A stretch of DNA of 64,000 nt from Bacteroidales bacterium UBA4116 (GCA_002381645.1 DFXE01000020.1:124001-188000), one strand, 5' to 3'; counted from the stretch's first letter, positions 43,022-53,194 are shown. A program made the numbers and translations. Notes: a model not told the origin generated them from the letters alone.

Positions 43022-44467
43022 ATGAAACAAGTAATATACATATTCATCATAATGTCTTGGTTTATTAGTTGCAATCAATCACTACAGAATATTGAAAGAA
43101 TAAATAATTTACCAGATATATATCCTGATTATACTGAAGTTACAATACCCGCATCCATTGCACCACTCAATTTTACCGTTAATGATACCATTGAACAAAT
43201 CAGGGCTTTAATTGAAGCTGAAGGAGATCAGATTTATGTACAAGGGAAAAAACATCTCAGAATACCGGAAAAAAAATGGCATCGTCTACTCTCCAATCAT
43301 AAAGGAAAAACGCTGGCCGTTACCGTCACTATTAAAAAAAACGGGAGATGGAAAGCATATTTGCCTTTTAGAATCCATGTAAGTGAATACCCTATTGATT
43401 ATGGAATCGTATATCGACGGATAGCACCGGGTTATGAAGCATACAGCAAAATGGGTATTTATCAGCGGTCGCTTTCCGATTTTAAAGAGACTGCCCTAAT
43501 CGAAAACACATTAATCCCAGGAAGTTGTGTAAACTGCCATTCCTTTAAACAAACAAATACGGATAATATGAGCTTACATATCAGGGGTAAACATGGCGGT
43601 ACCTTATTGAAATATCCCAATTCAACAGAAATTATTTCTTTAAAAACCGATTATACCATCAGTGAAGGAGTTTATCCTTACTGGCATCCTTCCGGAAAAT
43701 ATATTGCTTATTCGGTAAACCATACTCAACAGGCCTTTCATACCTTACCCGGTGAACGGGTAGAAGTCTTCGATCACGCGTCTGATATAATTGTTTACGA
43801 TATTGAAAATAATAAGATTCTATCCACTCCTTTATTAAATACGGAAGATTTTGAAACGTTTCCCGCTTTCTCACCGGAGGGAAATTCTCTTTATTTCTGT
43901 CTCTCGAGTAACTATAAAATGCCGGATGAGTACATGAAAGTACGTTATAATCTTTGCCGTATTGATTTCGATCCTCAAACAGGAACTTTCGGAAACCATA
44001 TCGACACCTTGATTTACGCAGATAATATACAAAAAAGTGTATCCTTTCCCCGGCCGTCGTACGATGGAAAATACATCCTTTACGGATTAGCAGATTATGG
44101 AAATTTTTTCATATGGCATAAAGAAGCCGATCTATGGCTTTTCGATAGGAAAACAGGTTCACAACGATCAATTAATGAAGTCAACAGTGAAGAATCCGAA
44201 AGCTTTCACAGTTGGAGCAGCAACAGTCGTTGGTTTGTTTTTGCAAGCCGTCGACAAGACGGATTATACAGTCGTCTTTATATTGCTTCAATAGATAATA
44301 ATGGAAAAATAACCAAACCTTTTTTATTACCTCAACGTTACCCTGAAAAATATGACAATTCATTTTACTCTTTTAATGTTCCGGAATTTATATCAAATCC
44401 GGTTAATATAGATATAAATGAGGTAGAGAAAAAAATAAAAAATAACGATAAGAAATATGCAAAGTGA
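43022..44467 (+). CDS. Lipoprotein with CxxCH haem motif and PD40 beta-propeller
   Basis: The 481-residue protein has a lipobox (SWFISC, Cys17), a beta-rich N-terminal part (about 35-160) and then PGSCVNCHSFKQT with a c-type haem CxxCH motif (C169-H173). After it come four PD40/TolB-like blades: YPYWHPSGKYIAYSV, TFPAFSPEGNSLYFC, SFPRPSYDGKYILYG and SFHSWSSNSRWFVFASRR. It is thus a possible periplasmic or surface cytochrome c fused to a propeller. It overlaps functionally with the DUF6057 gene just upstream (3-bp gap). Electron partner and purpose are unknown. Confidence 0.85.
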   Translation: MKQVIYIFIIMSWFISCNQSLQNIERINNLPDIYPDYTEVTIPASIAPLNFTVNDTIEQIRALIEAEGDQIYVQGKKHLRIPEKKWHRLLSNHKGKTLAVTVTIKKNGRWKAYLPFRIHVSEYPIDYGIVYRRIAPGYEAYSKMGIYQRSLSDFKETALIENTLIPGSCVNCHSFKQTNTDNMSLHIRGKHGGTLLKYPNSTEIISLKTDYTISEGVYPYWHPSGKYIAYSVNHTQQAFHTLPGERVEVFDHASDIIVYDIENNKILSTPLLNTEDFETFPAFSPEGNSLYFCLSSNYKMPDEYMKVRYNLCRIDFDPQTGTFGNHIDTLIYADNIQKSVSFPRPSYDGKYILYGLADYGNFFIWHKEADLWLFDRKTGSQRSINEVNSEESESFHSWSSNSRWFVFASRRQDGLYSRLYIASIDNNGKITKPFLLPQRYPEKYDNSFYSFNVPEFISNPVNIDINEVEKKIKNNDKKYAK

Positions 44468-44496
44468 ATGATATAGAGTAATTCATGTTTAAATAA

Positions 44497-44526
44497 TACG
44501 GGCTGCCATAATAGTGACAGCCCGTA
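44497..44526. terminator. Bidirectional terminator between facing genes
   Basis: TACGGGCTG (44497-44505) pairs with CAGCCCGTA (44518-44526). It lies between the haem-propeller gene and the facing SusD gene and can serve both. Confidence 0.7.
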
Positions 44527-44559
44527 CGATCAAATTTCTATCTTATAATCATCATCCTT

Positions 44560-46125
44560 TTAATTAAACGGGGGATAATTGGGATTTTGTTTAAGCTTAT
44601 TATTTGCCTGCCAGGCTCTTTGAGGTATAGGAAATATATTTAAATGATCCTGTCCTTTCGTATCCGGTTTTAAGAAACGGGCATTCTGGAATGTTCCAAA
44701 ACGTATACAATCCTGACGTGCCATTTGCTCCCAAGCAAATTCCAGTTTACGTTCTAATGCTATTTCATCTAAAGTAACAGTGGTATAATTTTTACTGTCA
44801 TCTCCAAAACCTCTGGAACGGACATCATTTACTAATTCAGTTGCCCTTGCATTATCTTTCCCCTGTCTTACCAGAACTTCTGCCAACATCAGATAAGCAT
44901 CGGCTAAACGGAAAATATGATAATCATTTTCCATAGCACTAACTATGCCCTTATCATACTCCCATTTGAAATTTCTCGCTCCATCTTCCTGATTAACATC
45001 ACCCCATGGCGTACCGTCACGTTCAGAACCGGGAATAATGGTTATATCAATGGTGTGTATCAATGGACGATCGTGCGCAGTATATAAGAGTTCTCCCGTA
45101 TTAGCATCACGCATTTCACCTAATAAAAAACTTCCTTCAAAACGGATATCTTCTTCGTCGAATAAACGTACATAATCCGGCTGGGCAGCCCAGGAGTTAT
45201 TACCTGACGGCTTAAATCCGAGCGCCAGATTATCTTTATAGTGTAACCAGTTAAAATACTGCATCCGATAACTATCATTATCATTTGCACTGAAACATGC
45301 TGAAAATATAGCCTCACGGGAATTTTCATTATTAACAGCAAATAATGACTTCCAATCGTCAGCCAACTGATAATTAAGACCAATTACAACGTTCAGCGCA
45401 TCTTCTGCTTCTTTCCATCTCGGACTGTCTACCCCCCATGCTTCCGCATTAATATACATTTTAGCTAACAGCATATAAGCTGCACCCTTAGTAAATTTAC
45501 CATAAGTAGCATCATTTACTTCGCTACGGACAATGTCTTTGATATCGTGCAACTCTTTCAGAATAAACTCATAAACCTCTTTTCTGGGAGTTATTTCCGG
45601 CAATTCATTACTTCCGTAGTCTGTTACTAATGGTATATTCCCCCAGTTGTCCATCATTACGTATATCCAGAAAGCTCTAACACCGCGAACTTCAGAAATA
45701 ATCCTTGTTTTGAGTTCCTGATCAATAAATTGATTATTTTCAATAATTGAGATTACAAGATTAGCAGAAGAAATAGCCGTTGTCGCTCTATCCCATGCAC
45801 CCCATATAGCGTTATTGGATGCCACCCATTGGTGCATATGTATTTCACGAAACTGTCCACCGTCCCACCAGTCGCCCCCTCTTTTAGACGGAACGATGCT
45901 CATATCCCCGGAAGCATCATGCAGGGTCATAAAATTATGGGCACCTGCGTAACGACATAATGATTTATAAACAGGGCCTACAATAGCGTTAACTTCCGCC
46001 TCATTTTTTCCGAAATTATCCGCCGGTATCGTATCTTCAATTACTTCATCCAAATCAAGGCACGAAGGCAGCGTAAATAAAGCGGTAAATAATAGGATCA
46101 GATGTATATATATATTCTTTTTCAT
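44560..46125 (-). CDS. SusD/RagB-like outer membrane lipoprotein (pair 2)
   Basis: The 521-residue protein has a lipobox (TLPSC, Cys22) and the SusD fold with NAIVGPVYKSLCRYAG, RGVRAFWIYVMMDNWGNIPL, KGAAYMLLAKMYINAEAWG, YLMLAEVLVRQGK and LERKLEFAWEQMARQDCIRFG. It shares these blocks with the SusD at 32391-33971, so the two are paralogues from a duplicated locus. Its gene follows SusC by 19 bp. There is no neighbouring enzyme or regulator to hint at a substrate. Confidence 0.95.
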   Translation of the reverse strand: MKKNIYIHLILLFTALFTLPSCLDLDEVIEDTIPADNFGKNEAEVNAIVGPVYKSLCRYAGAHNFMTLHDASGDMSIVPSKRGGDWWDGGQFREIHMHQWVASNNAIWGAWDRATTAISSANLVISIIENNQFIDQELKTRIISEVRGVRAFWIYVMMDNWGNIPLVTDYGSNELPEITPRKEVYEFILKELHDIKDIVRSEVNDATYGKFTKGAAYMLLAKMYINAEAWGVDSPRWKEAEDALNVVIGLNYQLADDWKSLFAVNNENSREAIFSACFSANDNDSYRMQYFNWLHYKDNLALGFKPSGNNSWAAQPDYVRLFDEEDIRFEGSFLLGEMRDANTGELLYTAHDRPLIHTIDITIIPGSERDGTPWGDVNQEDGARNFKWEYDKGIVSAMENDYHIFRLADAYLMLAEVLVRQGKDNARATELVNDVRSRGFGDDSKNYTTVTLDEIALERKLEFAWEQMARQDCIRFGTFQNARFLKPDTKGQDHLNIFPIPQRAWQANNKLKQNPNYPPFN

Positions 46126-46144
46126 AATAAATCGTTTTAAAAAA

Positions 46145-49123
46145 TTAGAAAGTTAAATTAACACCAAATGTAAATGTCCTTGGCTTGGGTTGGAACTGAC
46201 GTGGTTCGATACCGGGAGACAAGCCGATATCATCATCATCCATATTCGTGTTGAAAAATAATTCAACTTCCGGGTCTAAGCCTTTATATCCAGTAATAAC
46301 AAATAAATTCTGGGCGGCTGCATAAACGCGTAATTTTTCAATCCAATTCTTATTTTTAAGATTAAATGTATAACCTAATGAAAGGTTATCCAAACGGGCA
46401 TAAGAAGCATTTTCAAGATATAAGGAACACATACGTGAAGATTCTGTTAGTTGATAAACCAAAGGATCATTCATGGCATTTGCACCGATCAGATAGGTGT
46501 TATTTGCATAAGCTGCTCTTGGATTGTTCAATACTTTCTGCCCGATTGAACCTCTTAAGAAAAAGCTAAAATCCCATTGCTTATATTTGAACGAGTTATT
46601 CCAACCGAATGTCAAATCAGGTTGCGAATCTCCCATGTATGTACGGTCGTCTTCTGTGATCTGGCCGTCGCCATTCTGATCGACCATAATGTATTTACCG
46701 TTTTCATCAATTCCTACACATTCCAATAAATAGAATTGTCCGATAGGATAACCTTCTTCAACAACATGTGAAGTAATATTCGATCCTCCACGTATCCAGG
46801 GATTCCCTGTATAGATACGGTCGGTTGTATAAATGTCATTCGACAAGCGGGTTACTTCATTTTTATTATGAGCTGCATTAATAGACGTTGTCCAGGTAAA
46901 ATCTTTTGTTCTGAAAATATCAATATTCAATAAAAATTCAATACCCGTGTTTTTCATATCCCCTACGTTTGCCTGCATCCTGTTATGTACGTATGGAGGT
47001 GTAGGTACCCGGTAAGTATATAACATATCCGAAGTTTTCTTATCGTACCATTCGATCGTACCATTAACACGATTATTGAACAAAGTGAAATCGAGTCCGA
47101 TATTCAACATTCCGGTTGATTCCCATTTTAAATCCGGGTTAGCATTCTGATTTATTTTATATGCTGTAGCCCATGTTCCCGAATCGTAATAGATATTTTC
47201 TCTTCCATAAAGCTGCAAACTCTTATAGGGTCGTAAACCGCTCTGGTTACCGGTCACACCATAACCAGCACGTAATTTCAGATCATTGATCCAGGTAATA
47301 TTTTCCATAAAACTTTCCTGGGAAATACCCCATGCTGCAGATACAGACGGGAAAATACCCCATTTATGATTAGCTCCGAACTTGGAAGACCCGTCACGAC
47401 GAACAGTAGCTGTAATCATATACTTCTCATTATAACTGTAATGAGCGCGGGCAAACAAGGATATCAGCTTATAACTATTGCTGGATGATTCCACGTCACC
47501 GTCTTTAAGGCCTGAACCGGATTGCAGATTATTCCATTTTAAATCATTGATAAGGAAATTCCGGTTCTGGGCCATGGTTCTGGTATCCTTATTTTCTTCC
47601 CATGAATAACCGGCCATACCCTGAACTTTATGCTCACCATTGTTACCAAAAGCTTTTTCATAATCAGCCACCCACTCCATCAGGTTTCTGAACCTTCCGC
47701 GGGTTTCTTTCTGAGCATATCCATGATCACTTTTACCCGGCTTGGTTTCAAAGTTTTGATAACGCATCCGTTCATCATAATTCCGGCTGGTATATAAATT
47801 TGCCCGAATATTTAATCCGTCAATAACAGTATATTGAATATCACCAACCCCGAAGAAGTTTAAACCTTTATTTCTATCTTCATTTAAATCTTGTATTTGT
47901 ACGGGATTTCCCTGGTCAAACTCATCATTTACTTTGGTAAAATAAGTTCCATCTGGATTATATACCGGATACACAGGCAACATATTATAAGCAAGCATAA
48001 AGTTATCCCAGTGAGGTCTTCTGAAATCCCTCAAAGTAGTCGATCCTGTTAACCCGATGCGTAAGCGATCCTGTAAAGCGCGTTGCTGGAATTGAAAACG
48101 AAAATTCATGCGTTGCATATCATTATCACGCATAATACCGTTCCGGTCTAAATAGTTAAACGATGCACGATAGTTATTTTTTGATCCCCCACCCGACAAA
48201 GATACGGAGTGGTTATGAGATATACCTGTTCGTGTCAATTCGTCAAACCAGTCTGTGTTTGCACCATACTGATCATAAACAGATGGATCCTGGTCTGTAG
48301 TGGCCGCATAAGCACGCCATTGGTCAGCATCCATTAGATCAGGCTTATTACTCATTTGATCTATAGCAACATACCCGTTGTATGTCACTTGTGTCCTAGT
48401 ACCCGAACCGCGTTTGGATGTAATTAAAATCACACCTCCCGCTGCGCGTGATCCGTATATAGCAGCCGAAGACGCATCTTTCAATACCGAAATAGACTCG
48501 ATATCTTGCGGAGCAACCGTGCTCAGATCGCCTCCCGGTACTCCATCGATTACGATCAGGGGACCTTCATCATTTTGCAGGGTAGAAGTACCACGTAAAC
48601 GAATCTGGCTATCCCTTGATATATCTCCGGAACCTGTAGTGATCATCAAACCTGCAACTTTTCCTTGTAACAGGTCTGAGGCATCACGAGTCAATCCCTG
48701 ATTGAAATTCTCTTCCGATACATTTGCCACTGATCCGGTGATCTCACGCCGGGTCTGTGTTCCATATCCAATGGCGACAACTTCTCCAAGATTAACTACA
48801 GACGGTGCTAACTTTACGTTAACGTTATTCCGTCCTCTTACCACTTCTTCAATAGAATTATATCCGATATAGGATACCTGAAGAACAGATGTTTGGGCAT
48901 TGGCCACAGTAAGCGTAAATTCTCCGTCAATATTCGTTATCGTTCCATTTGTTGTACCTTTTTCAATCACATTAGCTCCGATAATAGGAATATCAGCTTC
49001 GTCCACAATTGTACCTGTAACAGTAAATTGTGCAAAACCGGTAAAGGTAACCAAAGATAAAAGTACAGGTAGAATCTTTCTGATCAAATGGATCAGAGTA
49101 CAAATAGTTTTTTCATGTCTCAT
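46145..49123 (-). CDS. SusC/RagA TonB-dependent outer membrane transporter (pair 2)
   Basis: The 992-residue protein has a signal peptide (to about GFAQ), a CarboxypepD_reg-like domain (TVTGTIVDEADIPIIGANVIE), a plug with IGYGTQTRREITGSVANVS and SVLKDASSAAIYGSRAAGGV, and a barrel ending FTFGVNLTF. It is nearly collinear with the SusC at 33993-36977, with the same plug blocks and many barrel strands but different loops (for example GLTRDASDLLQGK against GVTRDAADLLQGK). The two likely take up related substrates. It has its own TAACTTTG promoter box at 49172-49179. Confidence 0.96.
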   Translation of the reverse strand: MRHEKTICTLIHLIRKILPVLLSLVTFTGFAQFTVTGTIVDEADIPIIGANVIEKGTTNGTITNIDGEFTLTVANAQTSVLQVSYIGYNSIEEVVRGRNNVNVKLAPSVVNLGEVVAIGYGTQTRREITGSVANVSEENFNQGLTRDASDLLQGKVAGLMITTGSGDISRDSQIRLRGTSTLQNDEGPLIVIDGVPGGDLSTVAPQDIESISVLKDASSAAIYGSRAAGGVILITSKRGSGTRTQVTYNGYVAIDQMSNKPDLMDADQWRAYAATTDQDPSVYDQYGANTDWFDELTRTGISHNHSVSLSGGGSKNNYRASFNYLDRNGIMRDNDMQRMNFRFQFQQRALQDRLRIGLTGSTTLRDFRRPHWDNFMLAYNMLPVYPVYNPDGTYFTKVNDEFDQGNPVQIQDLNEDRNKGLNFFGVGDIQYTVIDGLNIRANLYTSRNYDERMRYQNFETKPGKSDHGYAQKETRGRFRNLMEWVADYEKAFGNNGEHKVQGMAGYSWEENKDTRTMAQNRNFLINDLKWNNLQSGSGLKDGDVESSSNSYKLISLFARAHYSYNEKYMITATVRRDGSSKFGANHKWGIFPSVSAAWGISQESFMENITWINDLKLRAGYGVTGNQSGLRPYKSLQLYGRENIYYDSGTWATAYKINQNANPDLKWESTGMLNIGLDFTLFNNRVNGTIEWYDKKTSDMLYTYRVPTPPYVHNRMQANVGDMKNTGIEFLLNIDIFRTKDFTWTTSINAAHNKNEVTRLSNDIYTTDRIYTGNPWIRGGSNITSHVVEEGYPIGQFYLLECVGIDENGKYIMVDQNGDGQITEDDRTYMGDSQPDLTFGWNNSFKYKQWDFSFFLRGSIGQKVLNNPRAAYANNTYLIGANAMNDPLVYQLTESSRMCSLYLENASYARLDNLSLGYTFNLKNKNWIEKLRVYAAAQNLFVITGYKGLDPEVELFFNTNMDDDDIGLSPGIEPRQFQPKPRTFTFGVNLTF

Positions 49124-49514
49124 AACATCACATTTAAAAGTTAAATAAAGAATTAGTACAGTTTAATAGTACAAAGTTAAGTATCAGAATATTTAAAGGT
49201 CAACTAATTACAGGCTCCATATGTAACATCTCACAGAGATAAACAGTTCGTTAACAAAGTATTTTTTAATTGACCGATTATTATGAGCAAATATATTGAA
49301 TATTTCTTAAAAAAAACACTTTTCAAATAATAATCACAGTTTTTTCAAACATTTATAATCGAAATACTTATAATCTACCACATCCGGTTGTTGCAATATT
49401 GTGTTTTTTTAATATGTTGTATAAAATAATCGGTCTAATAAATTAAACAAGTAAACATGATCCTATGCCCTTATCAGGCATATACTTATTGTATTTTTAT
49501 AATTAATTAAAACA
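49124..49514. other. Intergenic region upstream of SusC pair 2
   Basis: Beyond the SusC promoter box this 391-bp AT-rich stretch shows only a small hairpin (TATGCC at 49464, GGCATA at 49477). I see no gene here. Confidence 0.5.
49172..49179 (-). promoter_or_regulatory. -7 promoter element for SusC/SusD pair 2
   Basis: The minus strand reads TAACTTTG, 48 bp before the SusC start, with GTTG near the -33 position (49204-49201). It is the same octamer as for pair 1. Confidence 0.55.
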
Positions 49515-49709
49515 ATGATTGTAAACGGTGATATGGATAATTTAATCCGAGATATATTAAATCAGTTAACGATAAACAACAAAAAAGACCAGATTTTATA
49601 TGAATTATATCAGATTAAGAATGATTTAGAAAATATAGAACTGACTTCTTCGCTAAAACAAAAATTAGAGAGAACTAATATTTTAATATCCAAATTAGAA
49701 CAACTTTAG
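49515..49709 (+). CDS. Possible small helical protein, unrecognised
   Basis: A 64-residue frame between SusC pair 2 and dnaK reads MIVNGDMDNLIRDILNQLTI then a Lys/Glu/Leu-rich helix with heptad-like spacing (LYQIKNDLENIEL, KLERTNILISKLEQL). The composition is protein-like and amphipathic, but no promoter box or ribosome site is evident and I know no homologue. It may be real or a chance frame in AT-rich DNA. Confidence 0.35.
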   Translation: MIVNGDMDNLIRDILNQLTINNKKDQILYELYQIKNDLENIELTSSLKQKLERTNILISKLEQL

Positions 49710-49961
49710 TAATATCAGCCCTTTGACACGTTAACCGTAGATAATTAATTATAAACCATATAGCCTTCAAAAACAAAGTATATAAACCGATTGTTATCTT
49801 CAAGTATATCCATTAACAAATGAAGTTAATAAGATGACTGACGCATTGTCATTTTTCCTGTCATGCTATTTACTGAATAATGTTTTTAGGAATTTGGCAT
49901 ACTATTTGTAACCAATTTAATACAAAATACGATTATTGTAATTTAAAAACATATATATAAA

Positions 49962-51878
49962 ATGGGAAAAATTATAGGTATTGACTTAGGAACAACCAAC
50001 TCTTGTGTTGCCGTTTTAGAAGGTAACGAACCGGTTGTTATAGCCAACAGTGAAGGTAAAAGAACAACACCTTCTATTGTTGCATTCGTGGAAGGTGGCG
50101 AACGTAAGGTAGGTGATCCTGCAAAACGTCAGGCGATTACTAATCCTGAAAAAACAATATTTTCAATCAAACGTTTCATGGGCGAAACGTACGATCAGGT
50201 ACAAAAAGAAATTAACCGGGTACCTTATAAAGTGGTTCGCGGAGATAATAATACGCCCCGTGTGGATATTGACGGACGTTTATATACTCCACAGGAAATA
50301 TCTGCCATGATTCTTCAGAAAATGAAAAAAACGGCTGAAGACTATTTAGGACAGGAAGTAACGGAAGCAGTTATCACTGTACCGGCGTATTTTAGCGATG
50401 CACAGCGCCAGGCGACTAAGGAGGCAGGCGAAATCGCGGGATTGACTGTCCGCCGTATTGTAAACGAACCTACAGCAGCTTCTTTAGCTTATGGGTTGGA
50501 TAAAACAAACAAAGACATGAAAATTGCCGTATTCGACTTAGGAGGGGGTACTTTCGATATATCTATCCTTGAGTTGGGCGACGGTGTATTTGAAGTTAAA
50601 TCTACCAACGGTGATACACACTTAGGCGGGGATGATTTCGACCACGTTATTATCGACTGGCTGGCTGAAGAATTCCAAAGAGAAGAAGGATTAGACTTAC
50701 GTCAGGATCCTATGGCTTTACAACGCTTAAAAGAAGCGGCAGAAAAAGCAAAGATTGAATTATCCAGTACAACAAGTACGGAAATCAACTTACCCTATAT
50801 CATGCCAGTCAACGGTATTCCAAAGCATTTGGTAAAAACATTGACACGCGCTAAGTTCGAACAATTGGCAGATAGCCTTATCCAGGCATGTATTGAACCT
50901 TGCCGTCAGGCATTAAAAGATGCAGGTTTAAGTACTTCCGATATCAATGAAGTAATATTGGTTGGTGGATCCACCCGTATTCCTGCCGTACAGGAGATTG
51001 TAGAAAAATTCTTTGGTAAAGCACCGTCAAAAGGCGTAAACCCCGATGAAGTAGTTGCCGTAGGAGCTGCAATTCAGGGAGGTGTACTGACAGGTGAAGT
51101 AAAAGATGTTTTATTGTTGGACGTAACACCATTGTCGTTAGGTATCGAAACAATGGGTGGCGTAATGACAAAATTAATCGAATCCAATACTACGATTCCT
51201 ACAAAGAAATCTGAAACATTTACGACAGCAGCAGATAATCAACCATCCGTTGAAATTCATGTGCTTCAGGGAGAACGTTCTTTAGCAAGGGATAACAAAT
51301 CAATCGGGCGTTTCCACTTAGACGGTATTCCACCCGCAATGCGTGGTACTCCGCAGATTGAAGTTACTTTTGATATCGATGCCAACGGTATACTAAATGT
51401 ATCGGCTAAAGATAAAGGCACCGGTAAAGTGCAAAGCATCCGTATAGAAGCATCCAGCGGTCTGAGTGATGATGAAGTTAAACGGATGAAAGACGAAGCT
51501 GCAGCAAACGCCGAGGCCGACCGTAAAGAAAAAGAACGGGTCGATAAGATGAATCAGGCGGACAGTATGATCTTCCAAACTGAAAAACAGCTGAAAGACT
51601 TAGGAGATAAACTTCCAGCCGATAAAAAATCCCAAATCGAATCTGCGCTGAATAAGCTGAAGGAAGCACATAAAGCGCAGGACATTGCCGGAATCGATGC
51701 TGCAACAGCTGAATTGAACAGTGTATTTCAGGCAGCAAGTCAGGACATATACAATGCACAAAATGCCCAGGGCGGTGCGCAACCGGGACCTGATTTCGGT
51801 CAACAGCCGGGAAGCAATAACGGTAATGACAAACAAGACGGTGGAGTAACAGACGTTGACTTTGAAGAAGTGAAGTAA
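49962..51878 (+). CDS. dnaK: Chaperone DnaK (Hsp70)
   Basis: The 638-residue protein has all Hsp70 marks: IIGIDLGTTNSCVAVLEG, VITVPAYFSDAQRQATKEAG, VRRIVNEPTAASLAYG, IAVFDLGGGTFDISILE, VILVGGSTRIPAVQEIV, the linker DVLLLDVTPLSLGIET and a peptide-binding domain, ending in a Gly/Gln-rich tail and VTDVDFEEVK. It folds proteins with DnaJ and GrpE in the cytoplasm. No dnaJ or grpE lies beside it in this window, so the gene is alone. A convergent terminator follows. Confidence 0.98.
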   Translation: MGKIIGIDLGTTNSCVAVLEGNEPVVIANSEGKRTTPSIVAFVEGGERKVGDPAKRQAITNPEKTIFSIKRFMGETYDQVQKEINRVPYKVVRGDNNTPRVDIDGRLYTPQEISAMILQKMKKTAEDYLGQEVTEAVITVPAYFSDAQRQATKEAGEIAGLTVRRIVNEPTAASLAYGLDKTNKDMKIAVFDLGGGTFDISILELGDGVFEVKSTNGDTHLGGDDFDHVIIDWLAEEFQREEGLDLRQDPMALQRLKEAAEKAKIELSSTTSTEINLPYIMPVNGIPKHLVKTLTRAKFEQLADSLIQACIEPCRQALKDAGLSTSDINEVILVGGSTRIPAVQEIVEKFFGKAPSKGVNPDEVVAVGAAIQGGVLTGEVKDVLLLDVTPLSLGIETMGGVMTKLIESNTTIPTKKSETFTTAADNQPSVEIHVLQGERSLARDNKSIGRFHLDGIPPAMRGTPQIEVTFDIDANGILNVSAKDKGTGKVQSIRIEASSGLSDDEVKRMKDEAAANAEADRKEKERVDKMNQADSMIFQTEKQLKDLGDKLPADKKSQIESALNKLKEAHKAQDIAGIDAATAELNSVFQAASQDIYNAQNAQGGAQPGPDFGQQPGSNNGNDKQDGGVTDVDFEEVK

Positions 51879-51904
51879 AATACTTCACATACCCACATAA
51901 GAGT

Positions 51905-51941
51905 AAAGCGGTTGAAAGGGAAATCCTTCAACCGCTTTTTT
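51905..51941. terminator. Bidirectional terminator after dnaK
   Basis: AAAGCGGTTGAA (51905-51916) pairs exactly with TTCAACCGCTTT (51927-51938), followed by T. It lies between the convergent dnaK and AmpG-like genes. Confidence 0.85.
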
Positions 51942-51946
51942 ATTAA

Positions 51947-53194
51947 TTATCGACGTAATTTCAAAAAAGGTATGATAAGAAACGCAGGAATACAGCAGAG
52001 CATCACCCATATAAAAAAATGCTGATAACCGATCATCTCCTGAATCCATCCCGAAGCCATGCCGGGAAGCATCATTCCCAAGGCCATAAAACCTGTACAA
52101 ATAGCATAATGGGATGTCTTGTATTCCCCTTCTGAAAACAGCATCAGATACATCGTATAAGCTGTAAAGCCAAAACCATAACCAAATTGTTCAATACCGA
52201 CACATGTATTGATTATAATTAAATTATCCGGCATCACATAAGCCAGATAAAGATAAACCAAATTGGGTAACGAAATAGCTAAAGCCATTGGCCACAACCA
52301 TTTCTTCAATCCGTTTTTGGAAATAGCGATCCCACCTAATATTCCTCCCAGCAACAAGGCTATTACTCCTACAGTACCGTAAGCAAAACCTACTTCAGCG
52401 GTTTCCAGCCCCAATCCGCCTGCTTCATTTTTATCTAACAGGAATGGAGAAGCAAGTTTTACCAGTTGTGATTCTCCCAGGCGGTAAGTAAGCATAAATA
52501 ATAAAGCCGGAATAATTCCTTTCTTCCGGAAAAAACTGGCAAATGTCTTGCCAAATTCAATCAGTATCGTTTGGGGTTTCACTCCCGAACGTTGTACATC
52601 AGATAAAGGAGTGGGCAAAACGTATTTATGCCAAAGTGAAAGAGCAATAAAACTCCCTGCCAAAATAAAAAAAATGATACTCCAGGCTAAAGGAATCCGT
52701 CCGGTGGAATTTTCCAGAAAACCCGCAAGCATTACCAATAAACCTTGCCCTGTGAGCATGGCTACCCGGTAAAAGGTGTTACGTATCCCGATAAAAAAGG
52801 CTTGTTTTTCTTCAGATAATCCCAACATATAAAAACCGTCGGCAGCGATATCATGCGTAGCTGAACTGAAAGCCATAAGCCAGAAAAATGCAAGTGTCGA
52901 CTGAAAAAAGAATCCGGTTGGTATAGTAAAAGCAATCCCCGCCATGCCTGCTCCTATCAACAACTGCATGCTGTAAATCCACCAGCGCTTGGTTTTTATA
53001 AGATCGACAAAAGGACTCCATAACGGTTTAATTACCCATGGGAAATAAAGCCAGCTTGTATACAAGGCAATATCCGTATTGGAAACCTCAAGTTTCTTAT
53101 ACATGATGACAGAGATCGTCATTACGGCAACATAAGGCAACCCTTCCGCAAAATAGAGGGAAGGTATCCATGACCACGGATTACGTGTCTTCAT
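51947..53194 (-). CDS. AmpG-like MFS transporter
   Basis: The 415-residue, 12-segment membrane protein resembles AmpG muropeptide permeases: PWSWIPSLYFAEGLPYVAVM at the start, WLYFPWVIKPLWSPFVDLIK, FSSATHDIAADGFYMLGL and EQFGYGFGFTAYTMYLM. AmpG brings anhydro-muropeptides into the cytoplasm for recycling. Bacteroidetes often carry shorter or divergent versions, so a different substrate is possible. The start codon overlaps the stop of the omega-amidase gene by 4 bp, which points to coupled translation. Confidence 0.85.
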   Translation of the reverse strand: MKTRNPWSWIPSLYFAEGLPYVAVMTISVIMYKKLEVSNTDIALYTSWLYFPWVIKPLWSPFVDLIKTKRWWIYSMQLLIGAGMAGIAFTIPTGFFFQSTLAFFWLMAFSSATHDIAADGFYMLGLSEEKQAFFIGIRNTFYRVAMLTGQGLLVMLAGFLENSTGRIPLAWSIIFFILAGSFIALSLWHKYVLPTPLSDVQRSGVKPQTILIEFGKTFASFFRKKGIIPALLFMLTYRLGESQLVKLASPFLLDKNEAGGLGLETAEVGFAYGTVGVIALLLGGILGGIAISKNGLKKWLWPMALAISLPNLVYLYLAYVMPDNLIIINTCVGIEQFGYGFGFTAYTMYLMLFSEGEYKTSHYAICTGFMALGMMLPGMASGWIQEMIGYQHFFIWVMLCCIPAFLIIPFLKLRR

